A stretch of 64,000 nucleotides of DNA from Cohnella sp. SGD-V74. GTDB lineage: Bacteria; Bacillota; Bacilli; Paenibacillales; Paenibacillaceae. The position numbers and the translations under genes were made by a program. The notes under the pieces were generated by a model. It searched no databases, was not told the DNA's origin, and saw nothing but the letters and a program-made list of their open reading frames with translations. Location of the stretch: positions 186,001 to 250,000 of the forward strand of contig NZ_PVYW01000001.1 of the NCBI RefSeq assembly GCF_003001675.1, read 5' to 3'. Below are positions 1-9,027 of the stretch, piece after piece (position 1 is the stretch's first letter; the number at the start of each line of letters is the position of its first letter).

Positions 1-21
1 CCCGATTCGTTTCCCCTTCAT
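1..21 (-). CDS. Start of an unidentified gene cut by the window edge
   Basis: Only the first seven codons (MKGKRIG) lie in the window. On the minus strand an ATG is preceded by AAGGGGAG at good spacing, which is a convincing ribosome binding site. The product cannot be named from seven residues. Positions 22-168 upstream of it hold no gene that I can see. Confidence 0.5.
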
Positions 22-168
22 CGAAATCTCCCCTTGTCATTTGTGTATGATACCGACTTCTAGATGGATAGACGTGAGCGAAAAGGAAAATGTTGCCGCG
101 CGTTTTAAAATTAAAAAGAACCGCCCCGCAACTGCTGCGGAACGGCCCCGAAAGCCTGTATTATGCAC

Positions 169-265
169 GTTCAAAAGCCCGGTCTACGGCACCGGCTGAA
201 TGCAAGATTCGATGCCGAATCCGCTCCCCCGATATACTTCGTGATCAAAAGCGGACTTTTTGAAC
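169..265. repeat. Internally deleted copy of the 168-bp dispersed repeat
   Basis: Starts with a diverged GTTCAAAA...CGGT end, then jumps to the distal half of the repeat and ends in the usual ACTTTTTGAAC. It is about 97 bp instead of 168 bp. It is separated from the next copy by the same 16-bp spacer found between the later copies. Confidence 0.75.
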
Positions 266-281
266 TACCTCTACAATGAAG

Positions 282-449
282 GTTCAAAAAGTTCGGTTTT
301 CAGCACCGAGAAGGTTGCATGAAGACCGGGTATGAGGAGCGGAGCGTAGTGGAAGCTACGTGAGCACCGGAAGAACCGGCTGAATGCAAGATTCGATGCC
401 GAATCCGCTCCCCCGATATACTTCGTGATCAAAAGCGAACTTTTTGAAC
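282..449. repeat. Full copy of the 168-bp dispersed repeat
   Basis: Begins GTTCAAAAAGTTCGG and ends with the near inverted complement, CCGAACTTTTTGAAC-like. The ends are imperfect terminal inverted repeats of about 25 bp. The interior includes a small CGTAG/CTACG hairpin. It is almost identical to the next copy, with a period of 184 bp. Confidence 0.85.
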
Positions 450-465
450 TACCTCTACAATGAAG

Positions 466-633
466 GTTCAAAAAGTTCGGTTTTCAGCACCGAGAAGGTT
501 GCATGAAGACCGGGTATGAGGAGCGGAGCGTAGTGAAAGCTACGTGAGCACCGGAAGAACCGGCTGAATGCAAGATTCGATGCCGAATCCGCTCCCCCGA
601 TATACTTCGTGATCAAAAGCGGACTTTTTGAAC
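466..633. repeat. Full copy of the 168-bp dispersed repeat, next to ahcY
   Basis: Near-identical to the copy at 282-449. It ends eight bases before the stop codon of ahcY, so the ahcY transcript, if not terminated earlier, would run straight into the repeat array. No other intrinsic terminator is visible for ahcY. Confidence 0.85.
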
Positions 634-641
634 TACCTCTA

Positions 642-1904
642 CTAGTGGGCGGTCCAGCTGTCCAGGTAAGCTTTCTGCTCTTCAGACAGCGTATCGATGC
701 CGATGCCGAGCGACTCGAGCTTCGTGCGGGCGACCCGTTCGTCCAGCTCGTACGGTACGTTGATCACCTGGCTGCCGATTTTCTCGTAGTTCTCGTTCAC
801 GTAACGCAGCGCCATCGCTTGCAGAGCGAACGTCATATCCATGATCTCGGCCGGATGTCCGTCGCCCGCAGCCAGATTAACCAGACGGCCTTCGGCCAGC
901 ACGTAGATCTTGCGTCCGTCCTTCAGCTCGTATTCTTCGATGTTGCGGCGCACGACGCGCTTGGACACCGACAGCTCGGCGAGTTCCACCAAGTTGACTT
1001 CCACGTCGAAGTGGCCCGCGTTGGACAAGATCGCGCCGTCCTTCATGTTCGCGATATGCTCGCCGCGAATGACGTCCTTGTTGCCGGTCACGGTGACGAA
1101 GAAATCGCCGACCTTGGCCGCGTCCGCCATCGACAGAACCGCAAAGCCGTCCATATAGGCTTCGACCGCGCGAATCGCGTCCACTTCGGTGACGACAACG
1201 TTCGCGCCGAGCCCTTTGGCCCGCATCGCCACGCCTTTGCCGCACCAGCCGTAGCCGTTGACGACGACCGTCTTGCCGGCGACGACCAGATTGGTCGTCC
1301 GGTTGATGCCGTCCCAGACCGATTGTCCCGTTCCGTAACGGTTATCGAACAAATATTTGCAGTAAGCGTCGTTGACCGCGACCATCGGGAACTTGAGCGA
1401 GCCTTCCTTTTCCATCGCCTTCAGTCGCAGGATGCCGGTCGTCGTCTCCTCCGCTCCGCCGCGCACCTGCGCAAGCAGGTCCTGACGCTCCGAGTGAAGA
1501 ATCGACACGAGATCGCCGCCGTCATCGATGATGAGATCCGGCTTCGTCTCCAGCGTCTTGACCATCAGATCCTTGTATTCCTGCGGATCGGGATTGTATT
1601 TCGCGTATACCGCGATGCCGTCCTCGACGAGCGCCGCGCACACGTCGTCCTGCGTCGACAGCGGGTTGCTGCCGGTGATGACGACTTCCGCGCCTCCGGC
1701 TTGCACGACTTTGGCGAGATAGGCCGTCTTCGCTTCGAGGTGAAGGGAAATCGCGACGCGCAGTCCTTTGAACGGCTGATCGCGTTCGAACTCCTCGCGA
1801 ATCCGGTTCAATACCGGCATGTGGGCCTGCACCCAGTCGATCTTAAGCTTGCCTTCCGGCGCGAGCGAAGGATCGCGCACGATGCTTTTCAAGGCGGTTT
1901 TCAT
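642..1904 (-). CDS. ahcY: Adenosylhomocysteinase
   Basis: Hydrolyses S-adenosylhomocysteine to adenosine and homocysteine, clearing the by-product of methyltransferases. The 420-residue product is the short form of the family. It has the DDGGD segment (about 127-131), EETTTG (152-157), NDAYCK (178-183) and the NAD-binding loop GYGWCGKG (217-224). The ATG is preceded by GGAGGAATTTGGTAT. It follows the bshC stop by 24 bases, so the two are probably one transcript. B. subtilis uses the Pfs/LuxS route instead; whether this organism has both cannot be seen here. Confidence 0.96.
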   Translation of the reverse strand: MKTALKSIVRDPSLAPEGKLKIDWVQAHMPVLNRIREEFERDQPFKGLRVAISLHLEAKTAYLAKVVQAGGAEVVITGSNPLSTQDDVCAALVEDGIAVYAKYNPDPQEYKDLMVKTLETKPDLIIDDGGDLVSILHSERQDLLAQVRGGAEETTTGILRLKAMEKEGSLKFPMVAVNDAYCKYLFDNRYGTGQSVWDGINRTTNLVVAGKTVVVNGYGWCGKGVAMRAKGLGANVVVTEVDAIRAVEAYMDGFAVLSMADAAKVGDFFVTVTGNKDVIRGEHIANMKDGAILSNAGHFDVEVNLVELAELSVSKRVVRRNIEEYELKDGRKIYVLAEGRLVNLAAGDGHPAEIMDMTFALQAMALRYVNENYEKIGSQVINVPYELDERVARTKLESLGIGIDTLSEEQKAYLDSWTAH

Positions 1905-1928
1905 ATACCAAATTCCTCCATCGTTCTA

Positions 1929-3575
1929 TTAGTTAAACTTCTGCCAGCCGCCCACGAGCCGATGGCCTCCGACCGCTTCGAACGGAACGTCGTGCCATAA
2001 GGAAAGCCAGCCCGGACCGTAACGGTTCCAGAAATGAACCGTCCCGTATACCCTCTCCTGCGGCTTGGCGAGAGGAGAGAGCGACTGCCTGATCCTGTCC
2101 CACTGCCTGAGCGACGATTCGTGCCGCTTGGCGATGGCATCGGCGGAGCGCGATTCCAGATAGGCAATCTGCTCCAGGATGCGGTCCCGATTGCCGGACG
2201 CGAGCTGGGCCAAGCCCGGCTGCAGCCCGGATACCGTCTTCATGACCGGCTCGTATAACGCTTGAAACTGCTCCTTGACTTGGCGGAACTGCTCTTCCAG
2301 GTTCCACTCGTCCTGCTTGCCGAGCCATTCGGCGCGCAACGTCTCCCAATCTTCGATCGCCTGCCGGACGGTAAGCGAATATTTGTCCAGCAAGCTCGCC
2401 ACCGCCGGTTCGATATACGTATACGATTGGCGGGGCAGCACGATCGGCATCTCCATGCCGAATTCCCGGAAAGCCGGGCCGAGGATGGCCCAATATGCGA
2501 TCTCCGCCGGGCCCAGCACGGTCGCCAGCACGGGCAGCAAATAGTCCTGCATAAGCGGACGGGTAAGCGCGTTCGTGCTCAGCAGATCGGGACGATGGGC
2601 TGTCAGCTCCAGCATCTCCTCGCGGGAATGAGAGACGACTCCCCTCCGGTCGACGAACCGTCCGTCGTCTTTATGAAGCAGCAGCCTTCCCTGTTCATGA
2701 TGAAGAAATAAGTTCGCGCTGCCCGGGGCGGTCTCCGCCTGCAGCCGGAAGCCCTGCGAGAGCACCTGCCCTTCGCCGTCCTTCAGCGACGCCTCGAGCT
2801 CATCGCTGCGCAAGATCAGCTCGCGGAACATCGGTCCTTCCAGAGCCCGGAGGTTCGGATCGTCGGCATCCAGCAGCAGCAGCCCCTGCTTGCCGAACCA
2901 GTCCGCCAGCAGCCGCGCGAACGCCAGACTGAGCGACGGGGCGTCCGCGACGTGACTTTGCAGCCGGTCCAGCACCTGGGGCTTGAACTCCGTATCCGGC
3001 AACTGGGCGGCAAGCTCCTGAAGCGCGGAAGACCACTGCTCCGCCGACAACGGCGTCCTGCTGACCGCAAGCCGAGGTCCGTCCGGACGTTCGATTCGCA
3101 CGCGCCGCACTTCGCCTCCGGGCGACTGTACGTTCACATGGTTCGCCTCTTCGAAATCGTGATCCTCGCCGGCGATCCAGAAGACGGGCACGACCGGCCT
3201 GGACAGCCTGCGCTCCGCTTCCCGCGCCGCCTGAATGACGGACAGCGCCTTGTAATAAATGAGGAGCGCTCCCCCGAACAAGCCCGCTTGCTGCCCTCCG
3301 ACGACGACAAGAGCGCCTTCGCGCTCCAGCTTCTCCAGCGATATTTCCGTCTCTGCGCTGGACGGAAGCTTCCGGTGATACGCCCTGACCGCTTCGGCCA
3401 CGCGGGGAAGATCGGCTCTTCCGCCCGCCGTTTCGTCCAAATAGGTCGCCCTGTTTTCCCAAGCGCGCCCTTCCGCCGGATGACTTCCGAACAACTCCCG
3501 AACTTGCGAATCTTCTAATCTATAACGCTCCGCCAATGAAGAACGATTGGAATCGGTATAAGGTGTAATATTCAA
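1929..3575 (-). CDS. bshC: Bacillithiol biosynthesis cysteine-adding enzyme BshC
   Basis: BshC is thought to add cysteine to glucosaminyl-malate in the last step of bacillithiol synthesis. The family hallmarks GGQQAG (about 93-98) and FWIAGEDHDFEE (132-143) are present. I chose the TTG at 3575 (548 residues) because GGGGGA lies nine bases upstream and the length fits the family. The open frame runs to a TTG at 3611, but that start would bury the ribosome binding site inside the gene. The order rsfA, panE-like, bshC matches ylbO, ylbQ, yllA of B. subtilis. Confidence 0.95.
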   Translation of the reverse strand: MNITPYTDSNRSSLAERYRLEDSQVRELFGSHPAEGRAWENRATYLDETAGGRADLPRVAEAVRAYHRKLPSSAETEISLEKLEREGALVVVGGQQAGLFGGALLIYYKALSVIQAAREAERRLSRPVVPVFWIAGEDHDFEEANHVNVQSPGGEVRRVRIERPDGPRLAVSRTPLSAEQWSSALQELAAQLPDTEFKPQVLDRLQSHVADAPSLSLAFARLLADWFGKQGLLLLDADDPNLRALEGPMFRELILRSDELEASLKDGEGQVLSQGFRLQAETAPGSANLFLHHEQGRLLLHKDDGRFVDRRGVVSHSREEMLELTAHRPDLLSTNALTRPLMQDYLLPVLATVLGPAEIAYWAILGPAFREFGMEMPIVLPRQSYTYIEPAVASLLDKYSLTVRQAIEDWETLRAEWLGKQDEWNLEEQFRQVKEQFQALYEPVMKTVSGLQPGLAQLASGNRDRILEQIAYLESRSADAIAKRHESSLRQWDRIRQSLSPLAKPQERVYGTVHFWNRYGPGWLSLWHDVPFEAVGGHRLVGGWQKFN

Positions 3576-3744
3576 CGGGAAATGTCCCCCGATCTGTCGT
3601 TGTGCTATCAAAATCGATTGTACACAACCGCAGTCGGATCGTCAAAAGATTTGCAACGCCGGAGGCGGAATTCGCGCTGCACAGACTATGTATACACCTT
3701 CGGCGCCTTTCGCGTTCGGGCTCCCGTGCCCCGTCTTCATTGGC

Positions 3745-4140
3745 CTAGTCCGGCTTAACCGGAATGATGATCGCAAGAAACATCAGAAAGATATACAGGA
3801 CGGAAAGACCGAAAAAGCTCAGCCTCCAGATGGCGCGCACCAACTTCCTGGGATCCACCTTGCCTCTGACCCGGTTTTGCGCGTTGCCGATCAAGCCGCC
3901 GCCGATCAGCATAACGAGAAGCAGGAAGAACGGTCCGAAGCTCGTACCCAACCGTTCGTTGAGCAAGTGGGCCACGACTCCGAGCAAAAAAACGGTCGTA
4001 ATGTCCATCGACAGCTGGATCGCGTTTTTCTTGTCGTTGCCTCTGACCGTCATGATGACGTAAACGAGAATAAAAGGAATAACGGGCACCGTAGCTAAAA
4101 AGGCGTATGCTTGGACGAGTGCGTTCCAGATCGAGCTCAT
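3745..4140 (-). CDS. DUF3397 family membrane protein
   Basis: A 131-residue protein with about four hydrophobic segments (roughly residues 12-30, 46-62, 68-85 and 107-127). The sequence and the place between a panE-like gene and bshC match the DUF3397 family of Paenibacillus and Bacillus, whose function is unknown. AGAGGTGACGC stands before the ATG. The 20-base gap to the reductase upstream suggests one operon. Positions 3576-3744 between it and bshC show no gene. Confidence 0.8.
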   Translation of the reverse strand: MSSIWNALVQAYAFLATVPVIPFILVYVIMTVRGNDKKNAIQLSMDITTVFLLGVVAHLLNERLGTSFGPFFLLLVMLIGGGLIGNAQNRVRGKVDPRKLVRAIWRLSFFGLSVLYIFLMFLAIIIPVKPD

Positions 4141-4160
4141 GCGTCACCTCTTATCCGTTG

Positions 4161-5096
4161 TTAATGTATCGCTTTTACGAGAGCGGTCACCGCGCGATTC
4201 CACGGCGCGTCCAGCCCTTGCTTCGCCGCCATGCGCGCGATCGCTCCGTTGATCGAATCGATCTCGGTCGTCCTGCCCGCTTCGACGTCCTGAAGCATGG
4301 AAGACCGATTGCCGGCCGTCGCCTCGCAAACTCGCAAAACCGCTTGCCACAAATCGGATTCTCCTTCGAGTCCGTGCGGACCGAGCACTTCGAACGTTTC
4401 CCGGAACAAAGCCTCGGCCAGCGCCAGCCTTTCGGGAGATTCCGCAATCCCGCCGTTCGGGATGCGCAAGATCGCCGTAATCGGATTGATGACCGCGTTG
4501 ATCAGAAGCTTGCGCATCGTTTCTTTATCCAACTGTTTCGACAGAAATACGGAAAATCCTGCCTGCATCAGCATTCGTTCGACAGCAAACAGCCGCTCGG
4601 GCCGGCTCCGCCCGTCGTCTCCCAGCCGAATGTCGCCCGCTCCGGTATGCCTCACGCGGTTCGCGTCCATCCTCAGCGCGCCTTCGGTCGTCACCGCGAC
4701 GACGATCTCCCTGCCGGGCAGCGCTTCCCGCAGCGCTTCGACATGTCCGACGCCGTTCTGGAACGGAACGATCGTCCCGCCCGGAGGCACGAGCTCGGCG
4801 AGGCGCTTCAGCAGCCGCTCCGTCAGCGCCGGCTGCTTGACAGCCAGCAGGACGATTCCGGCGGCAGGCGCGGCGTCCTCCCATGCGCAAGCGACAGCGG
4901 GCAGTCGCGAGGCGGATTCGCCGCCCCCCGCTTCCACAATCAGACCGTCTTCGTTCAGCCTTGCCGCCTGATCCCGCGTTCTCGTCCATACGACGCACTT
5001 CAGCCCCGCCGAGTACAGCTTTCCCGCCAGCAGCAGCCCCAGCGAACCGCCGCCCAGCACGACCGTTTTTTCGTCCATCGCTCTCTTCATCCCCAT
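4161..5096 (-). CDS. panE: 2-dehydropantoate 2-reductase family protein
   Basis: Ketopantoate reductase uses NADPH to make pantoate for coenzyme A. The N-terminus has a Rossmann loop GGGSLG (about 15-20). The middle has a VPFQNGVGH-type segment and the C-terminal half carries the expected KLLINAVINP helix with its Lys and Asn. The 311-residue length is normal. An in-frame ATG at 5078 is an alternative start; neither has a decisive ribosome binding site. It matches ylbQ in position. Bacilli often have several paralogs, so the pantothenate role is likely but not certain. Confidence 0.85.
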   Translation of the reverse strand: MGMKRAMDEKTVVLGGGSLGLLLAGKLYSAGLKCVVWTRTRDQAARLNEDGLIVEAGGGESASRLPAVACAWEDAAPAAGIVLLAVKQPALTERLLKRLAELVPPGGTIVPFQNGVGHVEALREALPGREIVVAVTTEGALRMDANRVRHTGAGDIRLGDDGRSRPERLFAVERMLMQAGFSVFLSKQLDKETMRKLLINAVINPITAILRIPNGGIAESPERLALAEALFRETFEVLGPHGLEGESDLWQAVLRVCEATAGNRSSMLQDVEAGRTTEIDSINGAIARMAAKQGLDAPWNRAVTALVKAIH

Positions 5097-5136
5097 TCGT
5101 CCCGCGCTTCCCGTTCTCTTAAAGATACCAAAGCAA

Positions 5137-5162
5137 AACCCGCAGGGATAGCCCCGCGGGTT
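5137..5162 (-). terminator. Intrinsic terminator of rsfA
   Basis: Stem AACCCGC/GCGGGTT, followed on the minus strand by TTTTGCTTT. It sits just after the rsfA stop codon. Confidence 0.85.
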
Positions 5163-5176
5163 CGATCGCTCGCTGC

Positions 5177-5818
5177 CTATTCGATTCGTTCCAGATTGCC
5201 GTTGGCGTCCATCTTGAACTTCGCCCGTTCCTCTTCGGCTTCTTCCGTCAGGAACGCCAGCTTGCGCGCCCGGTCCATAATGCGGATCAGCGCCTTGTAA
5301 TCGTCGTTGACAACCTGATAGTCCGTCTGCACTTCGTTGACTTCCTTGGACAGCCGTTCGTTCGTCTCGCTCAGCTCGGAGATTCTTTCTTCCTTATCCT
5401 TGAGTTCCTTCTCCAGCTGGCGAATCTGCTTGCTCATCTCTTGAACGGTATTCTTCCATTGGCGCAAATAGCGAATGATCGATTCAAGCGATAACGATTC
5501 TGCCGACAGCAGCTCTTGTTTACCGCTTTCACCTTCTTCTACGACCAGCCGCTCAGTTCCCGAAATAGAAATTCCCTGCTTTTTGAGATAATTCCGTTTC
5601 TGGCGCTGCTGCTTGGCTAGTCCGATCGCTTCGCTGTATCTTTTGCGCACGCAGCTATTCCAACGGAACCCGCACGCCGCGGAAGTCCGGGCGATTCGCT
5701 GCCCCACTTCTTCGAAAGCGGATAGCTGCGTACTGCCCTCGCGAATATGGCGCAGCGTAACCTCCGCCAGGATCAGGTCGTCATCCGGACTCCATGCGTC
5801 TTGTCTTGCAGCCGTCAT
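5177..5818 (-). CDS. rsfA: RsfA family transcription factor
   Basis: RsfA is a regulator first described in B. subtilis as acting in the forespore under sigma F control. The N-terminal 60 residues are a SANT/Myb-like DNA-binding module (WSPDDDLILAEV, then CGFRWNSCVRK). Residues of about 105-180 form a long coiled coil rich in Glu, Lys and Leu (ELEKELKDKEERISEL). The 213-residue length fits. It is single-gene, closed by its own terminator, and lies next to the panE-bshC group as in Bacillus. The forespore role is inferred from the family. Confidence 0.88.
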   Translation of the reverse strand: MTAARQDAWSPDDDLILAEVTLRHIREGSTQLSAFEEVGQRIARTSAACGFRWNSCVRKRYSEAIGLAKQQRQKRNYLKKQGISISGTERLVVEEGESGKQELLSAESLSLESIIRYLRQWKNTVQEMSKQIRQLEKELKDKEERISELSETNERLSKEVNEVQTDYQVVNDDYKALIRIMDRARKLAFLTEEAEEERAKFKMDANGNLERIE

Positions 5819-6051
5819 GTTGCCCTTCCCTCCTTAAACTTCGCATATATTTTGCTGCTTTCTTCATTTCTATGCCCGTAGTAGAATTCATAGAATCTAT
5901 CGGATACTCCTATTTATATCCACTTTTCCTGTCACTATACCTTTCGAAAAAGCAAAACGGTCCGATTTCGAAGCCGCGCATAACCCGGGCGGAACGGGGG
6001 AACGTTAAGGGAACGTTGAAAAAGTTTGCCGATTCGTCACGACTTGTTGGG

Positions 6052-6080
6052 TTTACACGCCTATGCGGAGCCGTTATAAT
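6052..6080 (+). promoter_or_regulatory. SigA-type promoter of the DUF2626 gene
   Basis: TTTACA and TATAAT separated by 17 bases, about 47 bases before the start codon. Confidence 0.7.
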
Positions 6081-6126
6081 ATGCTTTAGAAATCGTCTTT
6101 GCGCGTATGAGAGGGGTATTGACACG

Positions 6127-6363
6127 ATGGCACGAATGTTTAGGGTCCTTGGTTTCTGGACGCTGGCAATTGCCCTGATGGCGTTTGCGGGAGACATGTA
6201 CGAGTTCGCCCTGCTGTTCTTCATCCAAACGGCCGTCTTCTTTTTGGTCGGTTACTTGAACTTTACCGAGCGGACGTACCTTCTTGTATTCTGGGGCTAT
6301 ATGGTTTTGGCCTTTCTCGGGTTTACGTACTGGTCCATCTTCGAGATGGGAATTCCCGTGTAA
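6127..6363 (+). CDS. DUF2626 family membrane protein (YqgY type)
   Basis: A 78-residue protein starting MARMFRVLGFW, typical of the DUF2626/YqgY family of Bacilli. It has two or three hydrophobic segments (about 5-22, 27-45 and 50-72). The ATG follows GAGAGGGGT. It has its own promoter and terminator, so it is monocistronic. Function is unknown for the family. Confidence 0.85.
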   Translation: MARMFRVLGFWTLAIALMAFAGDMYEFALLFFIQTAVFFLVGYLNFTERTYLLVFWGYMVLAFLGFTYWSIFEMGIPV

Positions 6364-6396
6364 CCTGCGGAACCGGATACATACGAAACATGAAGA

Positions 6397-6439
6397 AATG
6401 GCGATGCGAAGGGATTCCCCTTGCATCGCCATTTTTTTT
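6397..6439 (+). terminator. Intrinsic terminator of the DUF2626 gene
   Basis: A near-perfect stem (AATGGCGATGC with GCATCGCCATT) followed by eight T residues. Confidence 0.95.
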
Positions 6440-6464
6440 ACTTATCCGTATCGCCTCCGACGAA

Positions 6465-6681
6465 GCGGCTGTCCCATAAACAGAGCTGTTTGAGATGAGC
6501 GATGTATAAAGAAGGGGTATGTACCTCCTGGAGAAGCCTCATACGCTCCCGAAATCACCTTATCACGGGTTTACCCATTCAGATTTCGGGAGCGTATAGC
6601 ATCGGAGGGAGGTACATACCCCTTGCCCCTTTATCATCGATTATCTTTCGCAGCAGCTTGGGTGGCTTATGGGACAGCCTC
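6465..6681. mobile_element. Foldback MITE-like element
   Basis: About 217 bp with 15-bp terminal inverted repeats, GCGGCTGTCCCATAA on the left and GAGGCTGTCCCATAA on the right, one mismatch. Nested inside are two more perfect inverted pairs: AAGGGGTATGTACCTCC (6512-6528 with 6608-6624) and ATACGCTCCCGAAATC (6541-6556 with 6582-6597). The whole element could fold into one long hairpin. It encodes nothing obvious, and I see no clear target duplication. Ends of this kind occur on transposons of Bacilli, so a non-autonomous element is the best reading. Confidence 0.75.
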
Positions 6682-7857
6682 TTGTGCTTGGATCGCGAAT
6701 ACCTGCACCTTGAACAGCTCGCTCATGCCGTCCGACAGCAGCAGCTGGCGGATCGCCCGATTGCGTCGCGCGACGGGGTGGAACGGATCGGAATGACCGT
6801 GCGCAGTCAAGCGCTCCATAATGCCCGCCTCTATCAGAAATCGCTTTTGCGAGCCGTACCAAATCTCTTCGGCTCCTTGCCGCTCGACGCTGCGCCGGAT
6901 GTGGCTGAAGTTCACGTGCGCGGTCATATCCTGCTGTCCGGGCCAGGCGTACGGGTCGTTATGCGCTCTATGCTCCTTGTAGCAGAGCAGCGTCCCGTCC
7001 ATCCGGTGCGGCCCGGTCAGCTCCGCGGTTTCGTCGCCGTAATCGACGAAGACGAGCAGAGCGCGCTCGAACCGGGTCGCCACGGTCGCGGCCCAGTCGG
7101 CCCCGTCGAGATTCGCCTCGACGGTCTGCCCCTCGCGCAGCCGGATGCCTTCCTCGCGCAGCCATTCCGTCAACCGCGGATCGGTCGGTTCCATCAAACA
7201 AGGAACGAACCTCCCGTCTGCCGCGCAAGCGACTCCCCACTCGCGCAGCGCGCCGTCCTTCTTGACGAGCCGATGGACGGGGAAGGCGTCGAGCAGTTCG
7301 TTCGCCACGACGATAACCGGTCTGCCGGACGGAACGAGCTTCTCCCACCCTCGTTCGTCCGTTACCCTGGCTCGCCCCGAACGAATATAAGCCTCCAACT
7401 CCCGCTCCGCCTCGCGCCGGTGCGACGGATTCCCTTCGACTACGGTGACGGAGAACGAAAGCATTCCCGCTTCGCCCGAACCGCCTTCCTCCGAAGACGT
7501 CCACGCATCAAGCATTTGCCGGCTCAGCCGTCCCGTGCCGCCTCCCCAGTCGAGCACCTCGACCTCCCCGCCGCCAAAACGGGCGAGCGCGGCGTTGCGC
7601 AGCCAGCGCGCCAGGCTTTCGCCCATCGCGTCCCCGACATAGGCGCTTGTATAGAAATCGCCCTCCCTTCCGACTTTGGGAGAACCGGAACGATAATAGC
7701 CAAAATCGGGATGATAGAGGCACAGCGACATATAATGGTGAAAGGGGAGGGCGGACAACTCCGAGCCGTCCGCCGCGATTCCCCGCAGTCCTCCCGCTTC
7801 AATGCCGCCGACGATCGCAGCATGCAGGGAATAATGCCGACTTTGGGCAATATCCAT
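6667..7857 (-). CDS. MidA/NDUFAF7-type SAM-dependent methyltransferase
   Basis: A 396-residue member of the COG1565 family. It has the family entry segment PFHHYMSLCLYHPDFGYY (about 38-55), the SAM-binding loop LDWGGGTGR (102-110) and later a VVANELLDAFPVH segment. In eukaryotes the homolog methylates an arginine of a complex I subunit; the bacterial substrate is unknown. The last four codons and the stop lie within the terminal repeat of the neighbouring foldback element, so the C-terminus has been rewritten by the insertion. Confidence 0.88.
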   Translation of the reverse strand: MDIAQSRHYSLHAAIVGGIEAGGLRGIAADGSELSALPFHHYMSLCLYHPDFGYYRSGSPKVGREGDFYTSAYVGDAMGESLARWLRNAALARFGGGEVEVLDWGGGTGRLSRQMLDAWTSSEEGGSGEAGMLSFSVTVVEGNPSHRREAERELEAYIRSGRARVTDERGWEKLVPSGRPVIVVANELLDAFPVHRLVKKDGALREWGVACAADGRFVPCLMEPTDPRLTEWLREEGIRLREGQTVEANLDGADWAATVATRFERALLVFVDYGDETAELTGPHRMDGTLLCYKEHRAHNDPYAWPGQQDMTAHVNFSHIRRSVERQGAEEIWYGSQKRFLIEAGIMERLTAHGHSDPFHPVARRNRAIRQLLLSDGMSELFKVQVFAIQAQEAVP

Positions 7858-7869
7858 TCTATCCGCACC

Positions 7870-7898
7870 TTTTCCAAGAGTTGTCGAAAGTTTATAAT
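7870..7898 (+). promoter_or_regulatory. Probable promoter of the secreted coiled-coil gene
   Basis: TTTTCC and a perfect TATAAT with 17 bases between, about 38 bases before the start codon. The -35 is weak. Confidence 0.5.
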
Positions 7899-7935
7899 AG
7901 CATAGGATCGGACGCCGCAGGAAAGGAGTGACCCG

Positions 7936-9021
7936 ATGCGTCGGATGTTGACGTTAGCGCTCGCGGTTTCTATGTTTCTACTGGGCGTCTCCAGAGGCGG
8001 GGCCTTGCTCCCCGTCTACGCCGAGCCTTATCCCGAAGAAACGAGAAAACTGCTGGAAAAAAGCTTGTCGGTCGTCGAACTGAACCGGGAGATCGACAGA
8101 ATCTCCGGTCTGAAGAGCCAGACGCAGACCGACATCGAACAGAACGAACGGCGGCTCGCCGAACGGGAGATCGCCATCGCCGTTCAGCGGGAGAAGGCCG
8201 GGCGGGTACTTCGCTCCTATTATATGGGCTACAAGGATTTCTGGCTGTCGGCGCTGCTGAACGCGAACTCCTTGCCCAAGCTCATCCGCGTCTGGGACAC
8301 GATGGACATCATCATCCAGTCGGATCATCGGACGATGAACGCTTACGCGGAAGAATACCGCCAGCTTAAAGCCGGGTACGCCAAGCTGAAGCAGGACAAG
8401 GACGATCTGCTGTCCGTCGAATCGGAACTGATCGCGCAGCGGGACCGCATCCAGGCGCTTCGCGGCAATCTGGACCGCGAGCTCGCTTCCAGCGGGGACG
8501 AGCAAATGCTTCGCCGCTTGATGGAGGAACTGCAAGCTTATTGGAGAAACGTCGGCCTGTACGAGGTTAAGCAGCATTTCAAGGCGCTTGCCGACGCTAT
8601 GACTCATCTTCCCGATTATGTCAAGGACACGCCCGGCATCGTCCAGACGAGCGGCCTGAAGACGAAGCTGACTTTGTCCGATCAGCAGCTGAACGAATTT
8701 CTGCGGTCGCGGGACAGCCGCTTCGACGACTTCGCGTTCCGCTTCGACGACGGTCTGCTTACGATGGAAGGCGACAACGGCCGCCTGCAAGTGACCATTC
8801 AAGGCCGGTACACGATCGAAGAAGAACCGGAGAACGCCATCCGTTTTCACGTCGACACGCTTATTTTCAACGGGCTTGCGCTCCCCGACACGACGAGGAA
8901 CGAGCTGGAGAGGGAATTCGACCTCGGCTTCTACCCTCAGAAACTCATTAAATACGTCAAAGCCCGCAGCGTGGAAATGGAAGACGGCCTGTTAACGGTA
9001 GAGCTCGGAATCGGAGGCTGA
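7936..9021 (+). CDS. Secreted coiled-coil protein of unknown function
   Basis: A 361-residue product with a signal peptide (residues 1-30, likely cut near VYA-EP). Residues of about 40-185 are predominantly helical and coiled-coil-like, resembling the N-terminal regulatory part of PcsB/CwlO-type wall hydrolases. The C-terminal half (about 215-361) reads as alternating strands and has no NlpC/P60, CHAP or peptidase M23 motif that I can find. GAAAGGAGTGACCCG precedes the ATG. It converges on the solute-binding protein gene with only six bases between. A role in the envelope is inferred, not shown. Confidence 0.6.
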   Translation: MRRMLTLALAVSMFLLGVSRGGALLPVYAEPYPEETRKLLEKSLSVVELNREIDRISGLKSQTQTDIEQNERRLAEREIAIAVQREKAGRVLRSYYMGYKDFWLSALLNANSLPKLIRVWDTMDIIIQSDHRTMNAYAEEYRQLKAGYAKLKQDKDDLLSVESELIAQRDRIQALRGNLDRELASSGDEQMLRRLMEELQAYWRNVGLYEVKQHFKALADAMTHLPDYVKDTPGIVQTSGLKTKLTLSDQQLNEFLRSRDSRFDDFAFRFDDGLLTMEGDNGRLQVTIQGRYTIEEEPENAIRFHVDTLIFNGLALPDTTRNELEREFDLGFYPQKLIKYVKARSVEMEDGLLTVELGIGG

Positions 9022-9027
9022 CTTTGC

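Noticed and set aside
169..633. CRISPR array
   Set aside because: Repeats are 168 bp, spacers are identical 16-bp sequences and there are no cas genes.
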